From NCBI RefSeq assembly GCF_001905795.1, contig NZ_LIXJ01000001.1:124001-188000 (forward strand): DNA of 64,000 bases, written 5' to 3'. Positions within the stretch are counted from its first letter, which is position 1. Each line of letters begins with the position of its first letter. Origin of the DNA: Streptomyces sp. CB01580. Its GTDB lineage: Bacteria > Actinomycetota > Actinomycetes > Streptomycetales > Streptomycetaceae. The position numbers and the translations under genes are program-made. Positions 26,401-37,530 of this stretch are shown piece by piece. The notes under the pieces are model-generated. The model was not told where the DNA came from. It did not search any database and was given only the letters and a program-made list of their open reading frames with translations.

Positions 26401-26616
26401 ATGTCAAACCACACGTATCGAGTCACCGAGATCGTGGGAACCTCCCATGAGGGCGTCGATGACGCCATCCGCAGAGGTGTCGCACGGGCCTCGGAAACGT
26501 TGCACAATCTCGACTGGTTCGAGATCACCGAGGTTCGCGGAGAGATCAGGAATGGCCGGATCGAGCACTATCAGGTGGGACTGAAAGTAGGCTTCCGACT
26601 CGACGAACCAAGCTGA
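26401..26616 (+). CDS. Dodecin
   Basis: The product is 71 residues, the standard dodecin size. It has the beta-alpha-beta-beta plan: HTYRVTEIVGTSHEGVDDAI, then the helix RRGVARASETL, then the flavin-stacking Trp39 in NLDWFEITEVRGEI, and VGLKVGFRLD at the end. It assembles as a dodecamer that stores flavins or related cofactors in the cytosol. The ATG follows GAGAGGAGAC. It is divergent from the DasA-like gene. Confidence 0.92.
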   Translation: MSNHTYRVTEIVGTSHEGVDDAIRRGVARASETLHNLDWFEITEVRGEIRNGRIEHYQVGLKVGFRLDEPS

Positions 26617-26720
26617 ACCACCACGACCGGCGGGGCCCGTCGGCGCACCGACCGGCGGAGACCGCCCGGACACCGGACGTCCGCCACCGCCGGGGCACGG
26701 ATCACCGGGACCCTCGAAGG

Positions 26721-27209
26721 TCAGGTGCGCCCCTGACCCTCCTGCGCGTCCATGAGTGCGGGCGACACCGCGCCCCAATCGGCCCGCACCACCGCGAAGC
26801 CGGCCCGTTCCGCCGCATCGCAGACGAGTTCGTCGTCGTCGACCAGCATCCGCACCTCGCGCTCGCGGCCCAGCCGCTTCAGGACGTCCAGCTTGGTGTG
26901 CCGGGCGGGCCTGCGGTCGTCGTTGCGGCGCATGTACAACTTCCCCTCGGGCAGCCCGTGTTCGGCCAACCAGGCCAGGGTGCCCCGGCGGCACCGCTCG
27001 GGCCTCCCGGTGAGGTACCCGATCTCGCACTCATCGGCGCTGTCCAGGACGAGTCGTACGCCCTCGGGGAGCGGCGGATCGTCGACGGCCGCGGCGAAGA
27101 AGGCGTTCCAGTCGCGCCGGGCCCCTTCCAGGTGGTATTGGCGGCGGCCGGTGTCCGCGAGCGTTCCGTCCAAGTCGAATACGGCCAGGGGCCGGTGGTC
27201 GTCTCTCAC
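26721..27209 (-). CDS. HAD-superfamily phosphatase
   Basis: The product is 162 residues. Motif I is VFDLDGTLAD (nucleophile Asp12, acid Asp14), motif II the Thr in YLTGRPERCR (about 66), then the Lys in TKLDVLKRL (about 106) and motif IV MLVDDDE (about 121-127). The short cap-less layout resembles polynucleotide-kinase-3'-phosphatase-type HAD proteins that hold an RPE substrate loop. The substrate is unknown. No partner gene is adjacent on this strand. Confidence 0.78.
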   Translation of the reverse strand: MRDDHRPLAVFDLDGTLADTGRRQYHLEGARRDWNAFFAAAVDDPPLPEGVRLVLDSADECEIGYLTGRPERCRRGTLAWLAEHGLPEGKLYMRRNDDRRPARHTKLDVLKRLGREREVRMLVDDDELVCDAAERAGFAVVRADWGAVSPALMDAQEGQGRT

Positions 27210-27937
27210 CGTTCCATCACATCAGATCGGCGACGCACCCAGGAGCGCCGGTACGACCCATGTGGCGACGTGCAGGGGCCGACGCCGCGACCGGACCGGG
27301 CCGACCACGAGCGGCGTCGCGTCCGGAAGCGGAGGACGTCCAAGACGCGATCACGACCCTCGGACGTCCGACCGCGACCGGGTACGGTCCGCCGACGCCA
27401 CGGCCCAGCTTCTCCCTCCCCGGCGCCGTGCGCTCGACCGGCATCCGTCCTCGCCGCCACGGGGCATCGTCCGCACCGGGTCACGGAGCGCGGGCTCCAT
27501 CGGTCCGCGACCGCGCCGGATCCTTCGACGGCCCGACCGGACGGCCGCTCAGATCGTGCTCGTACACCTCCAGGTCCGACGCGTCGGGCGTACCGGGTCC
27601 GGACCCGGGGTGTGTGGGATGCGTCTCCACGCACCGGAGCATCCGCGGGTCGGGCATCGGGCCCAGGCGATGCCCGACCGCGGCGGCACGCCCGCGCGCG
27701 GGCCGCGGCGTACGGTCGGCGCCGACCGGCCCGGGGCCCAAAGGGGCCGTCGGATCCGGGGAGCCGGGCCGCCGCCGAGCCCCGGGAGCCGACGGCGGCC
27801 ACGCGGATCCGTCCGCCACGAACCGCGCGCACCCGCACGCGGATGTGTGATCATGTACATGCGTTCCGTATGGTTGGCAAAAAGTTGTGCAGGATGCGCA
27901 TGGAACCTGACGCATTCGTAAAGCTATATTCAGGTTT
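27210..27937. other. Long gene-free stretch (728 nt)
   Basis: Overlapping frames on both strands exist, but all encode arginine/proline/glycine-rich text with no start context or family resemblance. The first 640 nt are typical G+C-rich filler. The last 90 nt turn A+T-rich and hold the promoter of the pyruvyl-transferase gene. I found no hairpin strong enough to call an RNA gene. Confidence 0.4.
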
Positions 27938-27940
27938 GTG
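27925..27940 (+). promoter_or_regulatory. Possible leaderless promoter (-10 box directly before the start codon)
   Basis: TATATT (27925-27930) lies 7 nt before the GTG at 27938, the distance at which transcription would begin at or next to the start codon. No good ribosome site precedes that GTG. No clear -35 box is visible at 16-18 bp. Confidence 0.35.
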
Positions 27941-29329
27941 GCATCCAACGTTCAACATGTGAAGCGAATACTCCTGCGTTCCGGGAAGAGTCCCTACGAC
28001 GTCGTCCCCGTGGAGCGTGCTCTGCACGAGGACGTGTTCGCCACCAACGCGGGCAATCTGATCTTCAGCGATGCCGCGCACAAGCTCCTGGAGACGCCGC
28101 GCGCGGAGGTGGTGTCGAACGGCATCGCCACCCGGGTCGCCGACGCCGAGCGCATCAACAGCGAGTACGACGTGTTCGTCGTGCCGCTCGCCAACGCCTT
28201 CCGCCCGTCCTTCGAGCGGCAGTTGGCACGCCTGACCCAGCTCATCACCAAGCTGAGGATCCCGGTCGTCGTCCCGGGCGTGGGCGCCCAGACCGGGGTC
28301 GACTACTCGGCGGAGCGACTGCGTCCGATGAAGGACACGGTCTACGCGTTCGTATCGGCGGTGCTCGACCACAGCGCCTCCATCGGCGTGCGCGGCGAGT
28401 TCACCGAGCGGTATCTGCGCGACATGGGCTTCCGTGACGTGGACGTCATCGGCTGCCCCTCGATGTTCATCCACGGCCCCCGGCTGGACATCCGCGAGAA
28501 GGGCGGGTCGCTCGGCCCCGGATCCCGGATCGCCGTCAACGGATCGCACGACGCGGTGCGCAAGCACAAGCTCGGTCGGATCATCGACCGCGCCCACGCG
28601 CACTACCCCCACCTCCGGTTCGTCGGCCAGAACCTCTCCGACGCGCGCCAGCTGCACTGGCGCGACCTGTCCCACCCCAACGCCGCCGTGACCGGCATCC
28701 CCACCCACCCCGACCACCCCATGTACCAGGAGGACAAGGTCCGGGTCTACATCGATCCGGTCACCTGGATGAACGACCTGCGGGGCTTCGACTTCTCCTT
28801 CGGCTCCCGCATCCACGGCAACATCGCGGCGCTCCTCGCCGGAACCCCCGCCACCGTGCTCTGCGGCGACTCCCGGACCCTGGAACTGTGCCGTTACTTC
28901 GACATCCCGCACCGGATGCTGACGAAGGTGCCCACCGACATCGACCCCGCCGAGCTGTACGCGGAGGCGGACTTCGGACCGCTCAGGCGCGGTCACCAGG
29001 AGCGGTTCGAACGGTTCACGGGCTTCCTGGACAGGAACGGCCTGGAGAACACCTTCTCCCACGGCGACGGCGGCGCGGCGTTCGAGGCACGGATGAGCGC
29101 CCTGGCCTTCCCCCCGGGCATCCGGCCGTGGAACGGCGACGACGCCGCCGCGATGGGGGATCGTCTCAACTGGCTGCAGACGCAGCTGACGGAGCTCACC
29201 GCGCAGAACACCCAGCTCAAACGTCAGCTCGCGAAGAAGGCCGCGATTCCCACCCAGCGCTCCACCTACCAGCGGGCCCGCAGCGCCGTCGGCCGGCCCC
29301 TCAAGCGCGCCCTGCGCCCCTCACGCTGA
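27938..29329 (+). CDS. Polysaccharide pyruvyl transferase family protein
   Basis: The product is 463 residues. The core has the pyruvyl-transferase (CsaB-like) layout: an N-terminal Rossmann-like half with VVVPGVGAQTG (about 108), a central SIGVRGEFTERYLRDMG (about 148-164), then FVGQNLSDARQ (about 228), and the C-terminal FGSRIHGNIAALLAGTPA (about 288-305), where the SRIHG histidine is the family landmark. The last 80 residues form a coiled coil (LNWLQTQLTELTAQN onward) plus a basic tail, suggesting membrane or partner contact. It may add ketal pyruvate to a surface glycan. The start is a GTG without a clear ribosome site; GTG 27959 is the alternative. Confidence 0.78.
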   Translation: MASNVQHVKRILLRSGKSPYDVVPVERALHEDVFATNAGNLIFSDAAHKLLETPRAEVVSNGIATRVADAERINSEYDVFVVPLANAFRPSFERQLARLTQLITKLRIPVVVPGVGAQTGVDYSAERLRPMKDTVYAFVSAVLDHSASIGVRGEFTERYLRDMGFRDVDVIGCPSMFIHGPRLDIREKGGSLGPGSRIAVNGSHDAVRKHKLGRIIDRAHAHYPHLRFVGQNLSDARQLHWRDLSHPNAAVTGIPTHPDHPMYQEDKVRVYIDPVTWMNDLRGFDFSFGSRIHGNIAALLAGTPATVLCGDSRTLELCRYFDIPHRMLTKVPTDIDPAELYAEADFGPLRRGHQERFERFTGFLDRNGLENTFSHGDGGAAFEARMSALAFPPGIRPWNGDDAAAMGDRLNWLQTQLTELTAQNTQLKRQLAKKAAIPTQRSTYQRARSAVGRPLKRALRPSR

Positions 29330-29528
29330 AGGCCGTACCCGCACGCCTCCCCGCCCGGGACACCGCGCCCCGTCCACCGGCACCCCGTGCCCGGACGCGG
29401 CGCCGTCCCGGGCGTCCGGCGCCGGGCCGGGCCCCGTGCCCCCGCGGCACCACGTCGGCATCCGCCTAGGATCGGAGTGTTTGTTCGCATCCATCAGCCT
29501 TGATCCGATTCGTACGGAGTCCGACGCC

Positions 29529-31946
29529 ATGCCCACCGCCCACGATCCGTACGTCCGGGTGCGCGGCGCCCGCGAGCACAATCTCCAGGACGTGTCGGTC
29601 GACATCCCGCGCGACACCCTCACCGTGTTCACCGGCGTCTCGGGGTCCGGGAAGTCCTCCCTCGCGTTCGGCACCCTGTACGCGGAGGCGCAGCGCCGCT
29701 ACTTCGAATCGGTCGCACCGTACGCCCGGCGGCTGATCCACCAGGTCGGCGCGCCCGCGGTCGGCGAGGTCACCGGGCTGCCGCCCGCCGTCTCGCTGGA
29801 GCAGCGCCGATCGGCGCCCGGCGCGCGTTCCTCGGTCGGGACGGTGACCACGCTCTCCAACTCGTTGCGCATGCTGTTCTCGCGTGCCGGGGAGTACCCG
29901 CGGGGCGCGGAGCGGCTGGACTCCGACGCGTTCTCCCCGAACACGGCCGCCGGGGCGTGCCCGGAGTGCCACGGTCTCGGTCTGGTCCACCGCACCACCG
30001 AGCAACTGCTGGTGCCGGACCCCTCGCGGTCGATCCGGGAAGGTGCGATCGCCGCCTGGCCGGGGGCCTGGCAGGGCAAGAACCTGCGCGATGTACTGGA
30101 CGCGCTCGGGTACGACATCGACCGGCCCTGGCGCGAGCTGGACGCGCGGGACCGGGAGTGGATCCTGTTCACCGACGAACAGCCGGTGGTGACGGTCCAT
30201 CCCGTGCGCGAGGCCGGGCGCATCCAACGCCCTTACCAGGGCACGTACATGAGCGCCCGCCGCTATGTGATGCACACCTTCGCGGATTCCAGGAGCCGCA
30301 CCCTGCGCGCCAAGGCCGAGCGCTTCCTGACAGGTTCGCCGTGCCCGGTGTGCGAGGGCAGCCGGCTGCGGCCCGAGGCCCTGGCCGTCACCTTCGCCGG
30401 CCGCACGATCGCCGAACTCGCGGCGCTGCCGCTCGGTTCGCTCGCCGAGGTGCTGCACGCGGCGGACGGCGACGAGACGGCGCGGGTGCTGACGGCGGAC
30501 CTGCTGGCCCGGATCGAGACGGTCACCGAGCTGGGCCTCGGCTATCTCAGCCTCGACCGCACGGCCCCGACGCTGTCCTCCGGGGAACTTCAACGGCTGC
30601 GGCTGGCCACGCAGTTGAGGTCCGGACTGTTTGGTGTCGTGTATGTGCTGGACGAGCCGTCGGCCGGTCTGCACCCGGCGGACACCGAGTCGTTGCTGAC
30701 GGTCCTGGGCCGGCTGAAGGAGGCCGGGAACTCGGTGTTCGTCGTGGAGCACCAGATGGACGTGGTGCGCCGGGCGGACTGGCTCGTGGACGTGGGGCCG
30801 CTGGCGGGCGAGCACGGCGGGCGGGTGCTGCACAGCGGCCCGCCGGCGGGCCTGGCGGACGTACCGGAGTCGGCGACCCGGCGTTTCCTCTTCGGCGACG
30901 GGCGCGCTGCGGTGCGGGAGGTGCGTACGCCGTCGGGGTGGCTGCGGCTGGGCGGGATCGACCGGCACAACGTGCGGGGCGTGGACGCCGCGTTCCCGCT
31001 CGGTGTGTTCACGGCCGTCACCGGTGTCTCCGGATCGGGCAAGTCGACGCTGGTGGGCCAGGTGCTGGCCGGTGTGCTGGCCGACCGGCGGTCCAGGTCC
31101 GACTTGCCCGCAGCGCTGCCCGCGGCCGGGTGCGCGTCGGTCGAGGGCGTGGAGGCGGTGGACCGGCTCGTGCAGGTGGACCAGAAGCCGATCGGCCGCA
31201 CTCCCCGGTCCAATCTGGCCACGTACACGGGGCTGTTCGACGTGGTGCGCAAGCTGTTCGCCGGAACGGACACGGCGCGGGAGCGCGGCTACCGGGCGGG
31301 GCGGTTCTCCTTCAACGTGGCGGGCGGGCGGTGCGAAACCTGCCAGGGCGAGGGGTTCGTCTCGGTGGAACTGCTCTTCCTGCCCAGCACGTACGCGCCC
31401 TGCCCGGACTGTCATGGCGCGCGGTACAACCCGGAGACCCTGGAGGTCACCCTGCGCGGTCTCGACATCGCGCAGGTGCTGGATCTGACGGTGGAGTCGG
31501 CGGCCGGCTTCTTCGCCGGGACCCCCGCCGCCGAGCGCAGCCTGCGCACGCTGCTCGACGTCGGCCTGGGCTATCTGCGGCTCGGTCAGCCGGCCACCGA
31601 GCTGTCGGGCGGGGAGGCGCAGCGGATCAAGCTCGCCGCCGAGCTCCAGCGCACCCGCCGGGGGCACACCGTGTACCTGCTGGACGAGCCGACGACGGGG
31701 CTGCATCCGGCCGATGTCGAGGTGCTGATGCGGCAGTTGCACGGCCTGGTCGACGCCGGTGACACGGTGGTGGTCGTGGAGCACGACATGGCGGTGGTGG
31801 CGGGCGCCGACCATGTGATCGACCTCGGGCCGGGCGGCGGCGACCGGGGCGGGCGGATCGTGGCGGCGGGCCTGCCCGCCGAGGTCGCCCGCGCGGAGGG
31901 CAGCCGTACGGCTCCGTACCTCGCCTCCGCCCTCACAATCCGCTGA
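29529..31946 (+). CDS. Short UvrA-like ABC ATPase (UvrA2/DrrC type)
   Basis: The product is 805 residues, against about 940-1000 for UvrA. Both ATPase halves are complete: GVSGSGKSS (about 38) with LSSGELQRL, and GVSGSGKSTL (about 500) with LSGGEAQRI and LLDEPTTGLHP. The C-terminal zinc finger is intact (CETCQGEG, CPDCHG). In the first finger only CPECHG and CPVCEG remain in recognisable places, and the UvrB-binding insertion after the first Walker A seems absent. Such UvrA2 proteins are linked to tolerance of DNA-binding drugs more than to standard excision repair. The ATG at 29529 is preceded by GGAG. Confidence 0.85.
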   Translation: MPTAHDPYVRVRGAREHNLQDVSVDIPRDTLTVFTGVSGSGKSSLAFGTLYAEAQRRYFESVAPYARRLIHQVGAPAVGEVTGLPPAVSLEQRRSAPGARSSVGTVTTLSNSLRMLFSRAGEYPRGAERLDSDAFSPNTAAGACPECHGLGLVHRTTEQLLVPDPSRSIREGAIAAWPGAWQGKNLRDVLDALGYDIDRPWRELDARDREWILFTDEQPVVTVHPVREAGRIQRPYQGTYMSARRYVMHTFADSRSRTLRAKAERFLTGSPCPVCEGSRLRPEALAVTFAGRTIAELAALPLGSLAEVLHAADGDETARVLTADLLARIETVTELGLGYLSLDRTAPTLSSGELQRLRLATQLRSGLFGVVYVLDEPSAGLHPADTESLLTVLGRLKEAGNSVFVVEHQMDVVRRADWLVDVGPLAGEHGGRVLHSGPPAGLADVPESATRRFLFGDGRAAVREVRTPSGWLRLGGIDRHNVRGVDAAFPLGVFTAVTGVSGSGKSTLVGQVLAGVLADRRSRSDLPAALPAAGCASVEGVEAVDRLVQVDQKPIGRTPRSNLATYTGLFDVVRKLFAGTDTARERGYRAGRFSFNVAGGRCETCQGEGFVSVELLFLPSTYAPCPDCHGARYNPETLEVTLRGLDIAQVLDLTVESAAGFFAGTPAAERSLRTLLDVGLGYLRLGQPATELSGGEAQRIKLAAELQRTRRGHTVYLLDEPTTGLHPADVEVLMRQLHGLVDAGDTVVVVEHDMAVVAGADHVIDLGPGGGDRGGRIVAAGLPAEVARAEGSRTAPYLASALTIR

Positions 31947-32030
31947 AGGAACGGGCTCGCTTCAACTACCGCTCTCTCATGGCGAGTTGCCGATTCAGGC
32001 AAGCAATCGGAAATGAAAGGGCAAAGAACG

Positions 32031-32059
32031 TTGACCGCGCGCTGGTCCAGACCAATCAT
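32031..32059 (+). promoter_or_regulatory. Promoter with DasR-like operator for the chitinase at 32198
   Basis: TTGACC (32031-32036) and AATCAT (32054-32059) are 17 bp apart. The spacer contains TGGTCCAGACCA (32043-32054), an inverted repeat matching the DasR consensus core TGGTCTAGACCA at 11 of 12 positions. Confidence 0.7.
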
Positions 32060-32197
32060 GGGCATGCCTCGCGGCCGATCCTCGCCGTGCGGCTTGTGGC
32101 CCCGGCCGGGATTCACAGGAACGGGCCGCGCCCTTCGACGGGGCGCGGCAGAGCCTTGCGATCCGCCCGTTGTCTCACCCCGCTGGGAGCAGACCCC

Positions 32198-33961
32198 ATG
32201 AGACGTCCACGCGCACTCGGTGCGTTCCTGAGTGTTCTGGCGACGACCGTCGCGTCCGCCGGCCTGGTCCTCGGATCGGGAGGCGGCGCGCAGGCCGCCG
32301 CGACCGCCGCCACTCCCCTGCCCGCGCACGTCTTCGCCCCGTACTTCGAGTCGTGGACCGGAGACAGTCCGGCCGCGCTCTCGCAGCAGTCCGGTGCGAA
32401 GTACCTGACCATGGCCTTCATCCAGACGCAGGCGCGCGGCTCCTGCACGCCGTACTGGAACGGCGACCCCGATCAGCCCATCGCGCAGTCGCAGTTCGGC
32501 GCCGACTTCACCACCATCCGCTCGCGCGGCGGCGACGTGATCCCGTCGTTCGGCGGCTACACGGCCGACAACGGCGGCACGGAGATCGCCGACAGCTGTT
32601 CCAGCGTCGACTCGATCGCCGCCGCGTACGAGAAGGTCATCACGACCTACGACGTGTCCCGCCTCGACATGGACATCGAGGACAACTCGCTGGAGAACAA
32701 CGCCGGAATCGACCGCCGCAACAAGGCGATCAAGAAGGTGCAGGAGTGGGCCGCCGCCGACGGGCGTCCGCTCCAGATCTCCTACACCCTGCCCACCACC
32801 ACGAGCGGACTCGCCGAGAGCGGTCTGGCGGTGCTGGAGAACGCCGTGTCCAACGGCACCCGGGTCGACGTCGTGAACCTGATGACGTTCGACTACTACG
32901 ACGGTGCCGCGCACAACATGGCGCAGGACACCAGGACGGCGATCACCGGGCTCAAGGGCCAGCTGGCCGAGCTGTACCCGTCGAAGACCGACGCGCAACT
33001 GTGGGGCATGACCGGGATCATCGAGATGCCGGGCATCGACGACTACGGCCCCGCCGAGACGTTCACCACGGCGGACGCGCCCGTGGTGTACGACTGGGCC
33101 GCGTCCAAGGGGGTCAATACCCTGTCGTTCTGGGCGCTCCAGCGCGACAACGGAGGCTGCCCCGGCACCGGCGGCAGCGACACCTGCTCCGGCATCGCCC
33201 AGGACACGTGGTACTTCACCCACACCTTCGCGCCCTTCACGGGTGGCGGGGGTCCGGTGACGGACGACTACTCGGTGTCCGTCGCGCCCGGTTCGGCCAC
33301 CGTCGCCCCCGGCGCCTCCGTCTCGGCGACCGTGAACACAGCGGTGGTCTCGGGCACCGCGAAGACCGTGGCGCTGACGGCGAGCGGGCTGCCCGCCGGT
33401 GTGACCGCGGCGCTCAGCCCGGCCTCGGTCACCGCGGGCGGCACCTCGAAGCTGACGCTCGCCGCGTCGGCGTCCGCGGCACCGGGCACGTACCCGGTCA
33501 CCGTCACCGGCGCCTCGGGCACGCTCAGCCACCCGGCGACGTTCACCCTGACCGTGTCCGGTCCGGGCGGCGGCACCGGCTCCCTGGTGAACGGCGACTT
33601 CGAGACGGGTTCACCGAGTCCCTGGACCTGTGAGTCCGGTGGCTCGGTCGTCTCCACGCCCGTGCACGGCGGCGGGCACGCGCTCGCCGTGGCGGCCACC
33701 GCGTCGCAGACGGGCGAGTGTGCGCAGACGCTCACCCTGGCTCCCGACACCGCGTACACGCTGAGCGGTTGGCTCCAGGGCAGCTACGGCCACCTCGGAG
33801 TGCGGGGCGACGCCTCGGCAAGCACCTGGGGCTCGTCGAGCGGCTACGCCAAGCAGTCCGTCACGTTCACGACCGGCTCGACCGGCAAGGTGACCGTCTA
33901 TGTGCACGGCTGGTACGGGCAGGGCACGGTCCACGCGGACGACCTCGCCGTGACGTCCTGA
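32198..33961 (+). CDS. Secreted family-18 chitinase with accessory domains
   Basis: The product is 587 residues. A signal peptide (about 1-33, cleaved after AQAA) leads into a GH18 catalytic domain (about 40-350) with the acid-catalyst motif RLDMDIED near 155-162. The domain lacks the usual first Gly of DGxDxDxE but keeps the D-x-D-x-E core. A bacterial Ig-like domain follows (about 358-450), then a carbohydrate-binding-like domain from NGDFETGSPSPW (about 465) to the end. It degrades chitin outside the cell. The ATG follows GGGAG. A DasR-like operator in the promoter suggests induction by N-acetylglucosamine. Confidence 0.88.
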   Translation: MRRPRALGAFLSVLATTVASAGLVLGSGGGAQAAATAATPLPAHVFAPYFESWTGDSPAALSQQSGAKYLTMAFIQTQARGSCTPYWNGDPDQPIAQSQFGADFTTIRSRGGDVIPSFGGYTADNGGTEIADSCSSVDSIAAAYEKVITTYDVSRLDMDIEDNSLENNAGIDRRNKAIKKVQEWAAADGRPLQISYTLPTTTSGLAESGLAVLENAVSNGTRVDVVNLMTFDYYDGAAHNMAQDTRTAITGLKGQLAELYPSKTDAQLWGMTGIIEMPGIDDYGPAETFTTADAPVVYDWAASKGVNTLSFWALQRDNGGCPGTGGSDTCSGIAQDTWYFTHTFAPFTGGGGPVTDDYSVSVAPGSATVAPGASVSATVNTAVVSGTAKTVALTASGLPAGVTAALSPASVTAGGTSKLTLAASASAAPGTYPVTVTGASGTLSHPATFTLTVSGPGGGTGSLVNGDFETGSPSPWTCESGGSVVSTPVHGGGHALAVAATASQTGECAQTLTLAPDTAYTLSGWLQGSYGHLGVRGDASASTWGSSSGYAKQSVTFTTGSTGKVTVYVHGWYGQGTVHADDLAVTS

Positions 33962-33982
33962 CCCCGCGGGACGTCCGGTGAC

Positions 33983-34019
33983 TCCTGGTCCCGGAGGTGG
34001 GCGGCCTCCGGGGCCAGGA
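33983..34019. terminator. Bidirectional hairpin between chitinase and sdhB
   Basis: A 15-bp stem with one G-U type mismatch (33983-33997 with 34005-34019) closes over 7 nt between convergent genes. Confidence 0.75.
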
Positions 34020-34032
34020 ACCCGACGCCTTC

Positions 34033-34775
34033 TCAGCGACGCGCCTTCCGGGTCGCCCGCAGCCACTCCTTGTTCATGGCGGCGATCGACGGCAGCGGGA
34101 TGCCCTTCGGGCAGGCGGTGGCGCACTCGCCGGTGAGGGTGCAGCCGCCGAAGCCCTCGTCGTCCATCTGCGCGACCATGTCGAGGACCCGGGTCTCGCG
34201 CTCGGGAGCGCCCTGCGGCAGGACGTTGAGGTGGTTGATCTTCGCCGAGGTGAAGAGCATCGCCGAACCGTTGGGGCAGGCGGCGACGCAGGCGCCGCAG
34301 CCGATGCACTCGGCGTGCTCGAAGGCGAAGTCGGCGTCCGGCTTGGGCACCGGAGTGGCGTGTGCCTCGGGGGCGGTGCCGGTCGGGGCGGAGATGTAGC
34401 CGCCGGCCTGGATGATCCGGTCGAAGGCCGAGCGGTCCACGACCAGGTCCTTGACGACCGGGAACGCGGAGGCGCGCCAGGGTTCGACGTCGATGGTGTC
34501 GCCGTCCTCGAAGGACCGCATGTGGAGCTGGCAGGTGGTGGTGCGCTCGGGGCCGTGGGCATCGCCGTCGATGACGAGACTGCAGGCGCCGCAGATGCCC
34601 TCGCGGCAGTCGTGGTCGAAGGCGACGGGGTCGTCCCCGGCGAGGATGAGCTGTTCGTTGAGGGTGTCGAGCATTTCGAGGAACGACATGTCCTGCGAGA
34701 TGCCGTCCACCTCGTAGGTGGACATGGCGCCGGTGGCGTCGGCGTTCTTCTGGCGCCAGACGCGCAGGGTGAGCT

Positions 34776-34779
<4 letters not shown>
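34033..34779 (-). CDS. sdhB: Succinate dehydrogenase/fumarate reductase iron-sulfur subunit
   Basis: The product is 248 residues. The plant-type [2Fe-2S] ligands are in [10 protein letters not shown] (about 58-67) plus a later Cys (TTTCQLH), and the bacterial-ferredoxin part holds [14 protein letters not shown] (about 157-170) and [14 protein letters not shown] (about 213-226) for the [4Fe-4S] and [3Fe-4S] clusters. It passes electrons from the flavoprotein to the membrane cytochrome. The ATG overlaps the sdhA stop by 4 nt. It is the last gene of sdhCAB, of the type with a single five-helix cytochrome b subunit. Confidence 0.93.
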
Positions 34780-36725
<1,946 letters not shown>

Positions 36726-36726
36726 G

Positions 36727-37434
36727 TCAGCTCACGGCTCCGGTCATGACGGCGACGGGTACGGAGACGAAGCCCACCGTCAGCGCCAGGGCGAGGATGT
36801 CGGCAAGGGTCTTGAGAAGGCGGTCGCGGGCCGCGTTGCCCGCGCCGAGGGTCTGGGCGGCGCTCCAGAAGCCGTGCCGGACGTGGAACCCGAGGGCGAC
36901 CACGGCGACGATGTAGATGACGTTGCCGTACCAGGTGGAGAAGGTGTCGACGACGTTCTGGTACGGGTGCCCGGGCTGGAACCCGCCGGAGTGCACCGTG
37001 CCCGTCGTCAGGTCGAGGATGTGCCACACGATGAAGAGGCCGAGGATGATCCCGCCCCAGCGCATGGTCCGGGTGGCGTAGCTCGCGCGCGGCCTCCTGT
37101 GGACGTACGCGACGGGGCGGGCCCGGATGTCGCGGCGGCTCAGCTGGTACGCGGAGACGGCGTGCAGCACCACGGCGGCGACGAGCACGAGGCGCACCAG
37201 CCACAGCGCCCACTCGTAGTGCAGGACGGGCTCGCCCATGGTCCGCAGCCAGTGCGCGTAGCGGTTGAACTCGCCGGAACCGAAGAAGATCTTCAGATTG
37301 CCGACCATGTGGGCGACCAAGTAGAGGAGCATGATCAGGCCGCTCACGGCCATGATCGTCTTCTTGCCGACGGAGGAGTCCCAGAGCGTACGCGTCACGG
37401 ACGGCCGTCGGTCCGTCCCTGTTGCCGATGCCAT
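36727..37434 (-). CDS. sdhC: Succinate dehydrogenase cytochrome b subunit (single, five-helix type)
   Basis: The product is 235 residues with five predicted membrane helices. Conserved histidines that can ligate two hemes sit in [10 protein letters not shown] (about 40), [28 protein letters not shown] and [13 protein letters not shown] (about 190). It anchors SdhA/SdhB and links to the menaquinone pool. I chose the ATG at 37434; extension to 37464 adds ten unlike residues. It is divergent from a LysR gene, which may regulate it. Confidence 0.88.
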   Translation of the reverse strand: MASATGTDRRPSVTRTLWDSSVGKKTIMAVSGLIMLLYLVAHMVGNLKIFFGSGEFNRYAHWLRTMGEPVLHYEWALWLVRLVLVAAVVLHAVSAYQLSRRDIRARPVAYVHRRPRASYATRTMRWGGIILGLFIVWHILDLTTGTVHSGGFQPGHPYQNVVDTFSTWYGNVIYIVAVVALGFHVRHGFWSAAQTLGAGNAARDRLLKTLADILALALTVGFVSVPVAVMTGAVS

Positions 37435-37493
37435 GGACACGACGCTAGGGCCGAACGACCTCATCGGTCCAAGACATGAAACAGCTCATCTTC

Positions 37494-37508
37494 ATAGGCT
37501 TTGGCTAT
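37494..37508. promoter_or_regulatory. Candidate LysR-type binding site between sdhC and the LysR gene
   Basis: ATAGGCTTTGGCTAT is an interrupted palindrome with ATAG/CTAT arms, in the T-N11-A form preferred by LysR-type regulators. It lies 22 nt before the LysR start, where autoregulation usually acts. Confidence 0.4.
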
Positions 37509-37530
37509 TGCTGGCGGTTAAGGTGCGTTC

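Noticed and set aside
27206..27838. A 210-residue minus-strand frame in the 728-nt gap
   Set aside because: Arginine makes up a large share, no ribosome site is present, and overlapping frames of similar length exist on the other strand.
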